Assembly: GCA_028282005.1 (NCBI GenBank)
Contig: JANQIV010000112.1
Span: 1 to 64,000 of the forward strand
DNA from: Melioribacteraceae bacterium
Lineage (GTDB): Bacteria > Bacteroidota > Ignavibacteria > Ignavibacteriales > Melioribacteraceae
DNA: 64,000 bases
Reading direction: 5' to 3'
Shown here in pieces: positions 1 through 10,172 of this stretch (positions are counted from its first letter, which is position 1; every line of letters starts with the position of its first letter). The translations under genes and the position numbers were made by a program. Below the pieces are notes generated by a model. The model saw only the letters and a program-made list of their open reading frames with translations. It had not been told where the DNA came from and searched no databases.

Positions 1-2
1 AT

Positions 3-1181
3 AATCATCCGAGTGATAGAGATAATTTAACTTTGTTATTCAAACTCTTCAGAGAAAAACTTGATGAGATCGATTCAAAACTTTTGTTAACTGCTGCTGT
101 TCCTGCCGGTAAAAAACATGCTGTTAATTTCAATATTGAAGAAGACCAAAAATATCTTGATTGGTATTGTTTAATGACGTATGACTTTTATGGCGGGTGG
201 GATAAGGAAACCGGGCATCTTACAAATTTATATGATGCTTTGGAAGAGCCAAAACCGAGAAGCAAAAAATTATCGATGGATAGAACTGTCAAACTATTCA
301 GAGATGAATTTAATGTTAGTCCTGATAAACTCATTCCCGGTGTAGCTTTTTATGGCAGAGCTTGGTCTGGTGTACAACCTGGAAATAATAATGGTTTGTT
401 TGTTCCCGGCAACAATAATAGTGATGAAATAAGAAAATATATGTTGCGTAATTATTCCTATGTTGACACTCTTTTAGAAAAAGGTTTCAAGTTCTATTGG
501 GATAGAAATGCTCAAGTTTCTTGGCTTTATAATGAAGATAAAGGAATACTTTGGACACTTGATGAAGAAAAATCAATTGCGCTAAAAGGGAGATACATTG
601 ATGCATATGGATTAAAAGGAACAATGTTTTGGGAGCTTTCCGGAGACGATGCTGTGGGAACACTAATTAATTCTGTTCACACAATGAATCCAAGAGACGT
701 AAATATTGAATCTGAAAATAAAGAAAAATTGATAACTGATATCAAAATTCTTAGTCCACTTGCAGAAGATAAAATTTCTGCAGGCAAAGATTTACTTATC
801 ATTACTGACGCACCGGAAGATAAAGTAGCTAAAGTTGAATTTTTTATTGATGGTAATTCAATCGGCTATAATACGATGCCTCCATTTGATTGGGTTTGGT
901 TCAATACAAAAGAAGGGGAACACGAAGTAATCGTAAAAGCCCTTGACAAAAATGGGAATGAAATCATTTCCGATCCTTTGATGGTAAGCGTAAGAAAACC
1001 TAGTAACTACGTAAAGGTATGGCAATATGGTGAGCAATACTGCGAAGGTGACATTGTTTATTATGAAAGTAAATTTTATAAATGCAAAAGTGAAGCTGTA
1101 AATTACTTGCAAATTATTAGGCCATCCAATTCAGAATATTGGAGAGAAGTAACTATCAGTGATCATAAATTTGAAAAATAA
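3..1181 (+). CDS. GH18 chitinase, C-terminal part with Ig-like and chitin-binding domains (5' truncated by window edge)
   Basis: The frame is open to the left edge, so the N-terminus, signal peptide and catalytic DxxDxDxE motif lie outside the window; an internal TTG at 33 is not the true start. The visible part has GH18 features: a DRDNLTLLFKLFREKLD helix, LDWYCLMTYDFYGGWD (the barrel strand with substrate-binding Met/Tyr/Asp), GVAFYGRAW, and a late GTMFWELSGD strand carrying the conserved Trp. From about residue 245 follows an Ig-like domain (KVEFFIDGN, EHEVIVKALDKNGN), then a short C-terminal module with spaced W, GD, Y and C residues typical of CBM5/12 chitin binding. It probably degrades chitin outside the cell to chitooligosaccharides. 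It is the first visible gene of a six-gene operon, 32 bases before the phosphorylase. Confidence 0.9.
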   Translation, partial: NHPSDRDNLTLLFKLFREKLDEIDSKLLLTAAVPAGKKHAVNFNIEEDQKYLDWYCLMTYDFYGGWDKETGHLTNLYDALEEPKPRSKKLSMDRTVKLFRDEFNVSPDKLIPGVAFYGRAWSGVQPGNNNGLFVPGNNNSDEIRKYMLRNYSYVDTLLEKGFKFYWDRNAQVSWLYNEDKGILWTLDEEKSIALKGRYIDAYGLKGTMFWELSGDDAVGTLINSVHTMNPRDVNIESENKEKLITDIKILSPLAEDKISAGKDLLIITDAPEDKVAKVEFFIDGNSIGYNTMPPFDWVWFNTKEGEHEVIVKALDKNGNEIISDPLMVSVRKPSNYVKVWQYGEQYCEGDIVYYESKFYKCKSEAVNYLQIIRPSNSEYWREVTISDHKFEK

Positions 1182-1213
1182 TTTTTTGCTTTTTGCAATA
1201 ATGGAGATTTAAT

Positions 1214-3616
1214 ATGCGTTACGGTTATTTTGATGATGATAAAAGAGAATATGTAATCGAAAGACCTGATGTTCCGGTATCATGGACAAACTATCTTGGC
1301 GTAAAAGATTTATGTACGGTAATCTCCCATAACGCCGGCGGTTATTCATTTTACAAATCCACTGAACATCAGCGTGTAACTAGATTTAGGCCAAACGCGA
1401 TACCAATGGACAGGCCCGGGCATTATGTTTATTTAAGAGATGAAGAAACCGGAGAATACTGGACAATTTCATGGCAACCTGTTGGTAAAGATTTTACTAA
1501 AGCCAAGTACACTTGCCGTCATGGTTTATCCTATTCAAAATTCCAGTGTGATTATAATGATATTGAAGCTGAACAGCTTTTATTTATTCCCCTTGAAGAT
1601 GATGTTGAACTTTGGGATGTAAAAATTAAAAATAAAGACGGACGCCCAAGAAAATTAAGTGTGTTCTCTTACGTTGAGTTTTCATTCCACCACGTTACAA
1701 TCGATAATCAAAATTTTCAAATGAGTCTTTACGCAAGCGGCTCAAACTATAAAGATGGAATAATTGAATACGACTTTTTCTATGAACCGTGGACATACCA
1801 TTTCTTTGCCTCAAATTTTAAACCGTATAGCTATGATTGCGTAAGAGATACTTTTATTGGAAGTTATAGAACAGAGTCAAATCCAATTGCAGTTGAAAAT
1901 GGTGGATGCCGTAACAGTACTGAGCTCGGAGGTAATCATTGTGGTGCACTTCACAAAAAAATTATTCTTCAACCAGGTGAAGAATCACGTATAATTTTTA
2001 TGCTTGGTGTTGGTTCCCGTAAGGAAAGAGGATATTCGATTAAAGAAAAATATTCTGATGAAGCAAAAGTAGATAAAGCTTTCGGAGAACTTAAAAAATA
2101 TTGGGAAAATAAAACTTCAATACTTCAGTGCAAAACACCGAACAAAGGTCTGGATACAATGATCAATACCTGGACACTTTACCAGGCTGAGACTTGTGTT
2201 GTTTGGTCACGCTTCGGATCATTTATTGAAACCGGCGGAAGAGTTGGATTGGGTTATCGTGATACCTCTCAAGATATAATGGGTGTTGTTCACACCAATA
2301 AATATAAAACGAAACAAAGAATTTTAGAATTACTGAATGGATTAACTTCTGAGGGTTACGGATTGCATTTATTCGATCCTGAAGTTTTCCAGCCAAAAGA
2401 AGAAAAACTCCCTGGTGTAAAATTACCGACTGTTGTACCAACCCCAAGTGCTGATGAAATTGTCCACGGGCTTGAAGATGTTTGTGCAGATGATGCATTG
2501 TGGCTTGTAGCTTCAATATGTGAATGGGTCGTCGAAAATGGTGAAATAGAATTCTTCAATCATGTCGCCCCATACGCTGATGGCGGCGAAGGCACTGTTT
2601 ATGAACACTTGAAAAAGATTCTTGATTTCTCTGCAAAATACATTGGACAAACCGGGATTTGTAAAGGGCTTCGTGCAGATTGGAATGATTGTTTAAATCT
2701 TGGCGGTGGTGAAAGCTCAATGGTTTCATTTATGCATCACTGGGTATTAAGAATATTTGTAGAATCAGCGCAAAAATTAGGTCGTGAAGAAGACGTTAAA
2801 AAATATTCTGAAATGGCTGATAAAGTAAAAGCAGCTTGTGAAGAAGTTCTTTGGGACGGTGAATGGTATTTGAGAGGGTTCACGAAAAAAGGAAAGAAAA
2901 TAGGAACTAGTGAAAATGCTGAAGGAAAGATTTTCTTAAATGCTCAAAGCTGGGCAGTTTATTCAGATGTTGCCTCAAATGAACGTGGGGTAAAATGTAT
3001 GGATGCAGTTGATAACCACTTATTCTCTCAGTACGGAATACATCTGCTATGGCCTGCTTATTCAAAGCCTGATGATGACATCGGTTACGTAACTCGTGTC
3101 TACAAAGGGATTAAAGAAAACGCCGCAATTTTCAGCCACCCAAATCCTTGGGCTGTAATTGCCGAGTGTAAACTTGGGCGCGGCACACAAGCAATGAAAT
3201 TTTATGATTCAATTTTACCGTACAACCAAAATGATATAATTGAGAAAAGACAGTCTGAACCATATTCATATTGCCAATTTATTATGGGTAAAGATCACAC
3301 TGCCCACGGCAGGGCAAGGCATCCGTGGCTTACCGGAACAGCTTCTTGGTTTTATACAGCAGCTACAAAGTATATTCTTGGAATTAAGCCTACTTATGAA
3401 GGACTTGAAATCGATCCATGCGTTCCCTCCGATTGGGATGAATTTGAAGTAACAAGAAAATGGCTGGGAGCAGATTATAAGATAAAAGTAACAAATCCTG
3501 ATAAAGTTGAAAAAGGGGTTCGCTCAGTTAAATTAAATGGTGAAGTTATAGATGGTATCATCCCAATTCAGCAACCTGGTACCGTAAACCAAATTGAAGT
3601 TGTAATGGGAAACTAA
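1214..3616 (+). CDS. chbP: N,N'-diacetylchitobiose phosphorylase (GH94)
   Basis: This enzyme family splits N,N'-diacetylchitobiose with phosphate into GlcNAc-1-phosphate and GlcNAc in the cytoplasm, saving one ATP. The 800-residue protein has the family's usual length and lacks a signal peptide. It begins MRYGYFDDDKREYVI and keeps the N-terminal beta-sandwich followed by an (alpha/alpha)6 barrel. The motif LRADWNDCLNLGGG places the catalytic acid at Asp492, the same number as in the characterised Vibrio chitobiose phosphorylase. AIFSHPNPW, the following YNQNDIIEKR and the DHTAHGRARHPWLTG block are also family-specific. These details favour chitobiose over cellobiose as substrate. ATG start with a GGAG ribosome site about eight bases upstream. 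It follows the chitinase by 32 bases, which fits intracellular use of chitin dimers. Confidence 0.95.
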   Translation: MRYGYFDDDKREYVIERPDVPVSWTNYLGVKDLCTVISHNAGGYSFYKSTEHQRVTRFRPNAIPMDRPGHYVYLRDEETGEYWTISWQPVGKDFTKAKYTCRHGLSYSKFQCDYNDIEAEQLLFIPLEDDVELWDVKIKNKDGRPRKLSVFSYVEFSFHHVTIDNQNFQMSLYASGSNYKDGIIEYDFFYEPWTYHFFASNFKPYSYDCVRDTFIGSYRTESNPIAVENGGCRNSTELGGNHCGALHKKIILQPGEESRIIFMLGVGSRKERGYSIKEKYSDEAKVDKAFGELKKYWENKTSILQCKTPNKGLDTMINTWTLYQAETCVVWSRFGSFIETGGRVGLGYRDTSQDIMGVVHTNKYKTKQRILELLNGLTSEGYGLHLFDPEVFQPKEEKLPGVKLPTVVPTPSADEIVHGLEDVCADDALWLVASICEWVVENGEIEFFNHVAPYADGGEGTVYEHLKKILDFSAKYIGQTGICKGLRADWNDCLNLGGGESSMVSFMHHWVLRIFVESAQKLGREEDVKKYSEMADKVKAACEEVLWDGEWYLRGFTKKGKKIGTSENAEGKIFLNAQSWAVYSDVASNERGVKCMDAVDNHLFSQYGIHLLWPAYSKPDDDIGYVTRVYKGIKENAAIFSHPNPWAVIAECKLGRGTQAMKFYDSILPYNQNDIIEKRQSEPYSYCQFIMGKDHTAHGRARHPWLTGTASWFYTAATKYILGIKPTYEGLEIDPCVPSDWDEFEVTRKWLGADYKIKVTNPDKVEKGVRSVKLNGEVIDGIIPIQQPGTVNQIEVVMGN

Positions 3617-3654
3617 AATAGTATTTACGGTACAAAATTTTAAGAAGGAAACGT

Positions 3655-4923
3655 ATGTCACAAAACATAGCTAAAAAAAAGCATCCTGCTGTCTGGGTTC
3701 CAACCCTTTATTTTTCTGAAGGTTTACCTTTTGTAGCAACAGCAACAGTATCTGTTTTAATGTATAAAAGCTTTAGATTGAGCGATGCCCAAATTGCTTT
3801 TTTCACTACTCTTATTATGTGGCCCTGGACACTAAAACCATTATGGAGTCCATTACTCGAAATGTTCAAAACAAAAAAACATTTCGTAGTTGCTACTCAA
3901 TTTATTGGTGGTGTTGCGTTTGGTTTGTTGGCTTTATCTTTACAGCTCGATGATTTTTTCCAGTACTCTCTGGCTATGTTTGTTATTATTGCTTTTAACT
4001 CTGCAACACATGACATTGCAGCCGATGGAGTTTACATAAACACACTCAGCTCTAAAGAACAAGCTCAATATGTCGGCTGGCAAGGTGCCTTTTATAATAT
4101 AGCTAAAATTTTATCGCAAGGTGCTTTGGTTTATGTTGCCGGGAAACTTGAATTAGTAATCGGAGTTGCAGAAGCCTGGATGATAGTAATGGGCTTATTC
4201 GGTGGAATACTTATATTACTCGCTCTTTACCACATTAAAATGCTTCCGACAGGCGGAGCTTCAACAAGTGTTAAAAATGTAAAAGAAGCATTCGGTACTT
4301 TCTGGGAAGTCTTAAGAACATTCTTTCAAAAGAAAAATATTTATTGGGGAATTGCTTTTATCATTTTATACCGTTCTGCCGAAGGCCAGTTGACAAAAAT
4401 AGTTCCTTTATTTTTACGCGCTGCTCGGGAAGATGGCGGATTGGGTTTACTAACTTCAGAAATTGGAATTGCATACGGCATTTTTGGTGCAGCAGCTTTT
4501 GTTTTAGGTTCTATTGCCGGCGGCTATTTTGTTGCAAAGCGCGGTTTAAAAAGTTCTATCTTTATTTTGTGTATCATCTTTAACATTCCGGATGCAGTTT
4601 ATACTTACCTTGCATTTGCTACGCCCGAGAGTTTTGTAACCATCTGTAGTGCAATAGTTTTGGAATGGTTCGGATACGGATTCGGTTTTGTTGGTGTTAC
4701 ATTATTTATGATGCAGCAAATTGCACCAGGCAAATATAAAATGGCGCACTATGCTTTTGCCACTGCTTTAATGAATTTAGGTTTTATGCTTCCATCCATG
4801 TTGAGCGGCTATTTAAGTGACTGGCTTGGATATCAAAAATTCTTTGTTTGGGTAATGATTGCTACAATACCGTCATTTTTAGTTGCCTGGTTTGTACCGT
4901 TCAACAAAGTTGAAAACGAATAA
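3655..4923 (+). CDS. MFS permease, AmpG-like; probable chitobiose or amino-sugar importer
   Basis: A 422-residue inner-membrane protein with about twelve hydrophobic segments and no signal peptide. The start (WVPTLYFSEGLPF), the TLIMWPWTLKPLWSPL loop and HDIAADGVY resemble the AmpG/PAT branch of the major facilitator superfamily, whose known members import muropeptides containing GlcNAc-anhydroMurNAc. Its place directly after the chitobiose phosphorylase (38 bases) suggests that it brings the disaccharide into the cytoplasm for phosphorolysis; this is inference from context. A good AAGGAA ribosome site lies just before the ATG. An alternative role in muropeptide recycling cannot be excluded from sequence alone. 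Confidence 0.8.
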   Translation: MSQNIAKKKHPAVWVPTLYFSEGLPFVATATVSVLMYKSFRLSDAQIAFFTTLIMWPWTLKPLWSPLLEMFKTKKHFVVATQFIGGVAFGLLALSLQLDDFFQYSLAMFVIIAFNSATHDIAADGVYINTLSSKEQAQYVGWQGAFYNIAKILSQGALVYVAGKLELVIGVAEAWMIVMGLFGGILILLALYHIKMLPTGGASTSVKNVKEAFGTFWEVLRTFFQKKNIYWGIAFIILYRSAEGQLTKIVPLFLRAAREDGGLGLLTSEIGIAYGIFGAAAFVLGSIAGGYFVAKRGLKSSIFILCIIFNIPDAVYTYLAFATPESFVTICSAIVLEWFGYGFGFVGVTLFMMQQIAPGKYKMAHYAFATALMNLGFMLPSMLSGYLSDWLGYQKFFVWVMIATIPSFLVAWFVPFNKVENE

Positions 4924-4940
4924 TTTACGAGAAATAGAAA

Positions 4941-6980
4941 ATGAGAATTCCAAAGTCATTATTCTTTTTTATTTCCTTTCTCTTTTTATTTAATCAAATA
5001 AGTGTTGCACAACATCCTTCTGATAATGTAGCCTTAATGCCGGTTCCAAAATCTGTTTATTTTTCGGATAGGACATTTAAATTAAATGACACCTTTAAGA
5101 TTTCCATTGACGGCTTAAAATCGGATAGACTCATAAAATATTCAAATAGGACAATGGAAAGGCTAGCCGGAAGAACAGGCCTTTTCATGAAAGAGCCATT
5201 TGTATTATTAAATGAAGCCAACGCAGATTTATCGATTAAAATAAATAGGATTGGGAAAGTAGTTTTACATGAAAGTGAATCTTATACCCTAAGTATTTCG
5301 AAAACTAAAATTATGCTTTCCGCGGAAACAGATATTGGTGCACTGCGAGGGCTCGAAACTTTTCTTCAGTTACTGAATGCTGATTCAACCGGGTACTATT
5401 TTCCAACAGTAAATATTGCAGATGAGCCAAGGTTTCCATGGAGAGGCTTAATGCTTGATGTTGCCCGCCATTACATGCCCATGGAGATGATCAAAAGAAA
5501 TTTGGATGGAATGGCTGCGGTAAAATTAAACGTAATGCATTGGCATCTAACTGAAGACCAAGGATTTAGAGTAGAAAGCAAGACATTTCCGAAACTTCAT
5601 CAAATGGGTTCCGATGGTTTATATTACACCCATGAACAAATAACAGAAATTGTTCAATATGCTGATGACCGTGGTATCAGAGTTGTACCTGAATTTGACA
5701 TCCCTGGACATGCTACAAGTTGGTTTGTTGGTTATCCGGAGTATGCGAGTGCTCCGGGTCCTTATCAAATTGAAAGGAAATGGGGAATATTTGATCCATC
5801 ATTTAATCCGGCAAAAGAAGAGACTTATAAATTTTTAGAAGAATTTTTTGATGAGATTTTACTACTGTTCCCTGATGAATATGTTCACATTGGCGGTGAT
5901 GAAAATAACGGAAAACAATGGGACGCAAATCCTGAAATTCAAAAGTTCAAAAAAGAAAACAATATTAAAACCAACAAAGAACTGCAAAGTTTTTTTAATC
6001 TAAAAATTCTTGACATACTTACGAAGAATAAAAAAATCATGGTTGGTTGGGACGAAATTTTTCAACCTGAAATGCCGAACAATATTGTAATACATTCCTG
6101 GCGAGGGAAAGAATCTTTAGTTGCTGCAGCTAAGCAAGGTTACCGGGCAATCTTATCCAGAGGGTATTACATTGATTTGAACTTTTCTACCGTTCACCAT
6201 TATTTAAATGACCCTCTTCCGGATGATATTGATTTAAATGATGATCAAAAGAAGCTTATTCTTGGTGGCGAAGCAACAATGTGGTCGGAATATGTAACAA
6301 ATGAAAATGTTGATTCGCGTATTTGGCCGCGTACAGCTTCAATAGCGGAAAGGCTTTGGTCGCCTTCAAATGTTAAAGATATTGATGATATGTTCAGGCG
6401 ATTGAAAACTGTAAGTTTTAGACTGGAAGAACTCGGCATACAACACATCAAAAATTATGAAATGATGTTGAGAAGATTGGCAAATAATCATGACACAAAC
6501 GCATTAAAAAATTTCATTGGTTTAATTGAACCTGTAAAAGAATATCGCAGGCAAGAATTAAAACAGCAAACACAGCAAACTCCTTTAACTCGTGCTGTCG
6601 ATGTTTCGGTGCCTGACGCAGAAGTAGCACGTGAGTTTAGAAATATGGTAGATTATTTTCTTTCTACAAAAAGCAGTGTAAAGGAAATTAAAGACTGGCT
6701 CACATTATGGAAAGAAAATCACAACAATTTGTTGCCGGTAATAAACGTTTCGCCGATACTTTGGGAGGTTAAAAGTCTATCAGAAGATTTATCGAAAATC
6801 TCAAAGATTGGTTTGGAAGCAATAGATGCAATATCTAACGATCAAACTAAACCAAAAGACTGGTTCGAAAAAAGTTCAAAGGTGGTTGAAAAATCAAAAG
6901 AGCCAAGGGGACAGGCAATCTTAATGATTACAGACGCCATTGAAAAATTGGTTAAGGCAGCGGCATTGTCGGAAATGTAG
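4941..6980 (+). CDS. GH20 beta-N-acetylhexosaminidase, secreted or periplasmic
   Basis: It removes terminal GlcNAc (or GalNAc) from chitooligosaccharides by substrate-assisted catalysis. The 679-residue protein begins with a signal peptide (KSLFFFISFLFLFNQISVAQ). An N-terminal GH20b-type alpha/beta domain runs to about residue 160, followed by the TIM barrel from RFPWRGLMLDVARHYMP. The catalytic pair in HIGGDE is Asp320-Glu321; MHWHLTEDQGFR and GGEATMWSEYV are further family motifs. The last 170 residues are helical. It starts 17 bases after the permease and ends 15 before the symporter, so it belongs to the chitin operon, where it would feed free GlcNAc to the symporter. Confidence 0.93.
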   Translation: MRIPKSLFFFISFLFLFNQISVAQHPSDNVALMPVPKSVYFSDRTFKLNDTFKISIDGLKSDRLIKYSNRTMERLAGRTGLFMKEPFVLLNEANADLSIKINRIGKVVLHESESYTLSISKTKIMLSAETDIGALRGLETFLQLLNADSTGYYFPTVNIADEPRFPWRGLMLDVARHYMPMEMIKRNLDGMAAVKLNVMHWHLTEDQGFRVESKTFPKLHQMGSDGLYYTHEQITEIVQYADDRGIRVVPEFDIPGHATSWFVGYPEYASAPGPYQIERKWGIFDPSFNPAKEETYKFLEEFFDEILLLFPDEYVHIGGDENNGKQWDANPEIQKFKKENNIKTNKELQSFFNLKILDILTKNKKIMVGWDEIFQPEMPNNIVIHSWRGKESLVAAAKQGYRAILSRGYYIDLNFSTVHHYLNDPLPDDIDLNDDQKKLILGGEATMWSEYVTNENVDSRIWPRTASIAERLWSPSNVKDIDDMFRRLKTVSFRLEELGIQHIKNYEMMLRRLANNHDTNALKNFIGLIEPVKEYRRQELKQQTQQTPLTRAVDVSVPDAEVAREFRNMVDYFLSTKSSVKEIKDWLTLWKENHNNLLPVINVSPILWEVKSLSEDLSKISKIGLEAIDAISNDQTKPKDWFEKSSKVVEKSKEPRGQAILMITDAIEKLVKAAALSEM

Positions 6981-6995
6981 ACTTAAGGATTTTAA

Positions 6996-8906
6996 ATGAC
7001 TCAACTTTACTTATTGGATATAATTGTAATAATCTGTTTTTTTTTAGTGATCTTCTCAATTGCAGCTTATTATTCACGCAAAGCCGGAAAAGATACCGGT
7101 GAGTTTTTTCTTTCCGGTAGAAACATGCCATGGTACATTGCCGGCACCGCGATGGTTGCTACTACATTTGCTGCAGATACACCTCTCGCTGTTACCGAGC
7201 TCATTGCAAAAAATGGTATAGCAGGAAATTGGCTCTGGTGGAACATGGCTATTGGTGCAATGCTTACGGTATTTTTCTTTGCTAAACTCTGGCGCAGAGC
7301 AAATATTATGACTGATGTTGAATTCGTTGAGCTACGCTATTCGGGTAAGTCGGCGGCTATTCTAAGGGGATTTAGAGCATTATATCTTGGCCTTTTTATG
7401 AACGCAATTGTAATGGGCTGGGTAAACAAAGCGATGGAAAAAATTTTTCGTGTTACTTTTCCCGAGTACGACGCATTTTTATTGGTTGCAATCGCAGCCT
7501 GCATAATTGCTGTTTATGCCTCTGCTTCAGGTTTATTGGGAACTGCCCGCACTGATAGTTTTCAATTTGTATTTGCAATGGTTGGATGCATTATTCTTGC
7601 CGTTATTGTGATTAATTTACCTGAGATCGGCAGTCTTGTTGTATTAAAGGAAAAACTAGCGCCGCAAGTATTGGATTTCTTTCCAAGAATTGGGGACGTC
7701 TCTGTTGAAGGAATTACCGGAGGGGCACTTTCAATATCGGTAGGTGCTTTTTTTGCCCATGTGGGGCTTCAATGGTGGTCTAGCTGGTATCCTGGTGCTG
7801 ATCCCGGCGGTGGCGGTTATGTAGCACAAAGAATGATGTCCGCAAAAGATGAAAAGCACAGTTTATTTGCTACCCTTTGGTTTACAATTGCGCATTATAC
7901 TTTGCGTCCTTGGCCTTGGATTTTAGTAGCGTTGGCTGCGTTGGTTCTTTTGCCAAGAGCGACAAGTTTCGAAGAATTACGATCAGAAAATCTTTCCTAC
8001 TTTCAAAAAGCTGAGCAAGTATTCAATAAAAAAGTTATTGATGAAAATGATCCGGTTTTTGAAACTGCAGAATTTAAAGCCTATTATGAAAAATATGAAA
8101 ATACGGTTGATCCGGGTGTAATGTATCCGAAATTAATGATTAAATACTTACCGACAGGATTTCTTGGATTATTAATTGCGGTTTTTCTTGCAGCATACAT
8201 GTCGACAATTGCATCTCAACTTAATTGGGGTACATCTTATTTAATTAATGATTTTTACAGAAGATTTATTAAATCTGGAAAAGATGAAAAGCACTACGTA
8301 TTAGTTTCCCGGATCGGAATAATACTGATGACAATATTTTCGTTGTTGCTTACAAAGTATGTACTCACTACAATTTCTGGAGCATGGGAGTTTATAATCA
8401 ATGCCAGTGCAGGGATGGGAGTTGTACTCATTCTTCGTTGGTATTGGTGGAGAATAAATGCTTGGTCGGAAATTTCCGCGATGATTGTGCCTCTAATTAT
8501 TTACCCGATCTCAAAATATGGTTTTGGATTAGAGTCTCCGATAACACTTTATCCAATTGTTATCGGGACATCCTTGGTTTGGTTAATTGTAACCTATATT
8601 ACAAAACCTGTTCAAGAAAATAAACTAATAGAATTTTATAAAAGAACACGACCGGGCGGTATAGGGTGGAAGCACATTGAAAAAATGATTCCGGGAATGA
8701 GTTTTGAAAGTAATCTTGGGCGATTGTTTATAAATTGGATTATGGGTGTTGTATTAATCTATTCTTTTTTATTCGGAATAGGTAAAATAATATTTGCTGA
8801 ATACTTATCCGGGTTAATCTTTTTAGTTGTTGGTACACTTGCAGGCTACGTTATTCATTTCAACTTGAAAAAAAATGAATCATTCGGCAGTACTGAATTA
8901 CAATAA
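6996..8906 (+). CDS. sodium:solute symporter (SSS family), probable GlcNAc transporter
   Basis: A 636-residue polytopic inner-membrane protein with the SSS (LeuT-fold) hallmarks GEFFLSGRNMPWYIAGTAMVATTFAADTP at the N-terminus and a later AAYMSTIASQLNWGTSYLINDFYRRF segment. It is longer than classical SSS proteins because of a soluble loop at about residues 325-370 and extra C-terminal helices. Related proteins in Bacteroidota couple sodium to sugar uptake. Its position between a GH20 hexosaminidase and a NagX-like gene suggests free GlcNAc as substrate; this is inference. It starts 15 bases after the GH20 stop. Confidence 0.85.
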   Translation: MTQLYLLDIIVIICFFLVIFSIAAYYSRKAGKDTGEFFLSGRNMPWYIAGTAMVATTFAADTPLAVTELIAKNGIAGNWLWWNMAIGAMLTVFFFAKLWRRANIMTDVEFVELRYSGKSAAILRGFRALYLGLFMNAIVMGWVNKAMEKIFRVTFPEYDAFLLVAIAACIIAVYASASGLLGTARTDSFQFVFAMVGCIILAVIVINLPEIGSLVVLKEKLAPQVLDFFPRIGDVSVEGITGGALSISVGAFFAHVGLQWWSSWYPGADPGGGGYVAQRMMSAKDEKHSLFATLWFTIAHYTLRPWPWILVALAALVLLPRATSFEELRSENLSYFQKAEQVFNKKVIDENDPVFETAEFKAYYEKYENTVDPGVMYPKLMIKYLPTGFLGLLIAVFLAAYMSTIASQLNWGTSYLINDFYRRFIKSGKDEKHYVLVSRIGIILMTIFSLLLTKYVLTTISGAWEFIINASAGMGVVLILRWYWWRINAWSEISAMIVPLIIYPISKYGFGLESPITLYPIVIGTSLVWLIVTYITKPVQENKLIEFYKRTRPGGIGWKHIEKMIPGMSFESNLGRLFINWIMGVVLIYSFLFGIGKIIFAEYLSGLIFLVVGTLAGYVIHFNLKKNESFGSTELQ

Positions 8907-8926
8907 TTATTACTTAAGGAATTGAA

Positions 8927-10036
8927 TTGAAATCTGAACGTTTGATGTCGCTTGATGTTTTTAGAGGTATTACTATTGCAGCAATGATATTGGTTAATAA
9001 CCCCGGAACTTGGGATTATGTTTATCCTCCACTTAGACATGCTGATTGGAACGGATGTACGCCGACAGATTTAATATTTCCTTTCTTTTTATTTATTGTC
9101 GGTGTAGCAATTACTTTTTCGCTTTCAAAGAAAAAAGCTGACAAACAAACAATTAACAAAACTATAGTATCGATTATTAAGCGCAGTGCTACCTTATTTT
9201 TACTTGGATTATTTTTAAATACATTTCCAATTTTTGATTTTTCAACTATTCGTATCCCTGGGGTCCTTCAACGGATTGCGGTGGTTTATCTATTCTCTTC
9301 AGTACTATTCTTAAAAATGGATAATAAAAATCTGATTTACATTGGCAGTGCAATACTACTAATTTACTGGGTATTAATGACATTAGTTCCTGTTCCCGGA
9401 GTTGGTTATGCAAATTTGGAACCTGCAAAGAATTTGGCTGCATGGTTAGATAACACATTGCTTAATGGTCATTTGTGGAGAATATCAAAGGTTTGGGATC
9501 CGGAAGGTATTCTGCCAACACTGCCTGCAATTTCGTCTACAATAATTGGAATTTCAGCCGGACGTTGGCTTAAAAGTGAAAATGATCAAGCAAAAAAAAC
9601 TGTCTGGCTTTTTGTATGGGGTAATGTCCTTTTGTTGATTGGTTATGTCTGGGATGGATGGTTTCCAATCAATAAAAATTTGTGGACAAGTTCTTATGTT
9701 ATTTTTACCGGCGGATATTCTCTAGTTTTCTTTGCTATGTGTTATTGGATAATTGATGTTCAAGGTTACAAGAAATGGCCAAAACCATTCCAGGTTTACG
9801 GAATGAATGCAATTGCAGTTTATTTTCTATCCGGCATTATGACTTTGACTTTCTTTTACACTAATGTGAATAGCAACGGAAAAACAGTTTCTCTTCATGA
9901 TTATCTTTTCAGCAATTTATTTTTATCTTGGCTAGAACCTATCAATGCTTCTTTAATGTGGGGAATTAGTTTTATACTTGTTTGGCTTGGTCTAATGTGG
10001 ATTCTTTATTACAAAAAGATCTTTATAAAAGTATAA
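8927..10036 (+). CDS. nagX: NagX-like membrane acyltransferase-family protein (DUF5009/COG4299)
   Basis: A 369-residue integral membrane protein related to the heparan-alpha-glucosaminide N-acetyltransferase/YeiB group. It begins RLMSLDVFRGITIAAMILVNNPG and carries the HADWNGCTPTDLIFPFFLFIVG block with the family's conserved histidine and Asp-Leu-Ile-Phe-Pro, followed by about ten transmembrane segments. The start is TTG at 8927, set by a TAAGGA ribosome site seven bases upstream and by the family's N-terminus; no ATG fits. In several bacteria nagX lies among GlcNAc genes, as here. The biochemical role (transacetylation or transport of amino sugars) is not settled. It is the last gene of the chitin operon. 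Confidence 0.85.
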   Translation: MKSERLMSLDVFRGITIAAMILVNNPGTWDYVYPPLRHADWNGCTPTDLIFPFFLFIVGVAITFSLSKKKADKQTINKTIVSIIKRSATLFLLGLFLNTFPIFDFSTIRIPGVLQRIAVVYLFSSVLFLKMDNKNLIYIGSAILLIYWVLMTLVPVPGVGYANLEPAKNLAAWLDNTLLNGHLWRISKVWDPEGILPTLPAISSTIIGISAGRWLKSENDQAKKTVWLFVWGNVLLLIGYVWDGWFPINKNLWTSSYVIFTGGYSLVFFAMCYWIIDVQGYKKWPKPFQVYGMNAIAVYFLSGIMTLTFFYTNVNSNGKTVSLHDYLFSNLFLSWLEPINASLMWGISFILVWLGLMWILYYKKIFIKV

Positions 10037-10172
10037 AAAAGTATTTCTCCATCCCCGTTCAATATTCTTCGAGTATCAATTAGCATTTAATTGATTTTTT
10101 GAAATTTAAATCATATAGTGAAAGCTACATTTATCACATCATTTATCTTTATAAAAAACTAAAGGATTCAAA

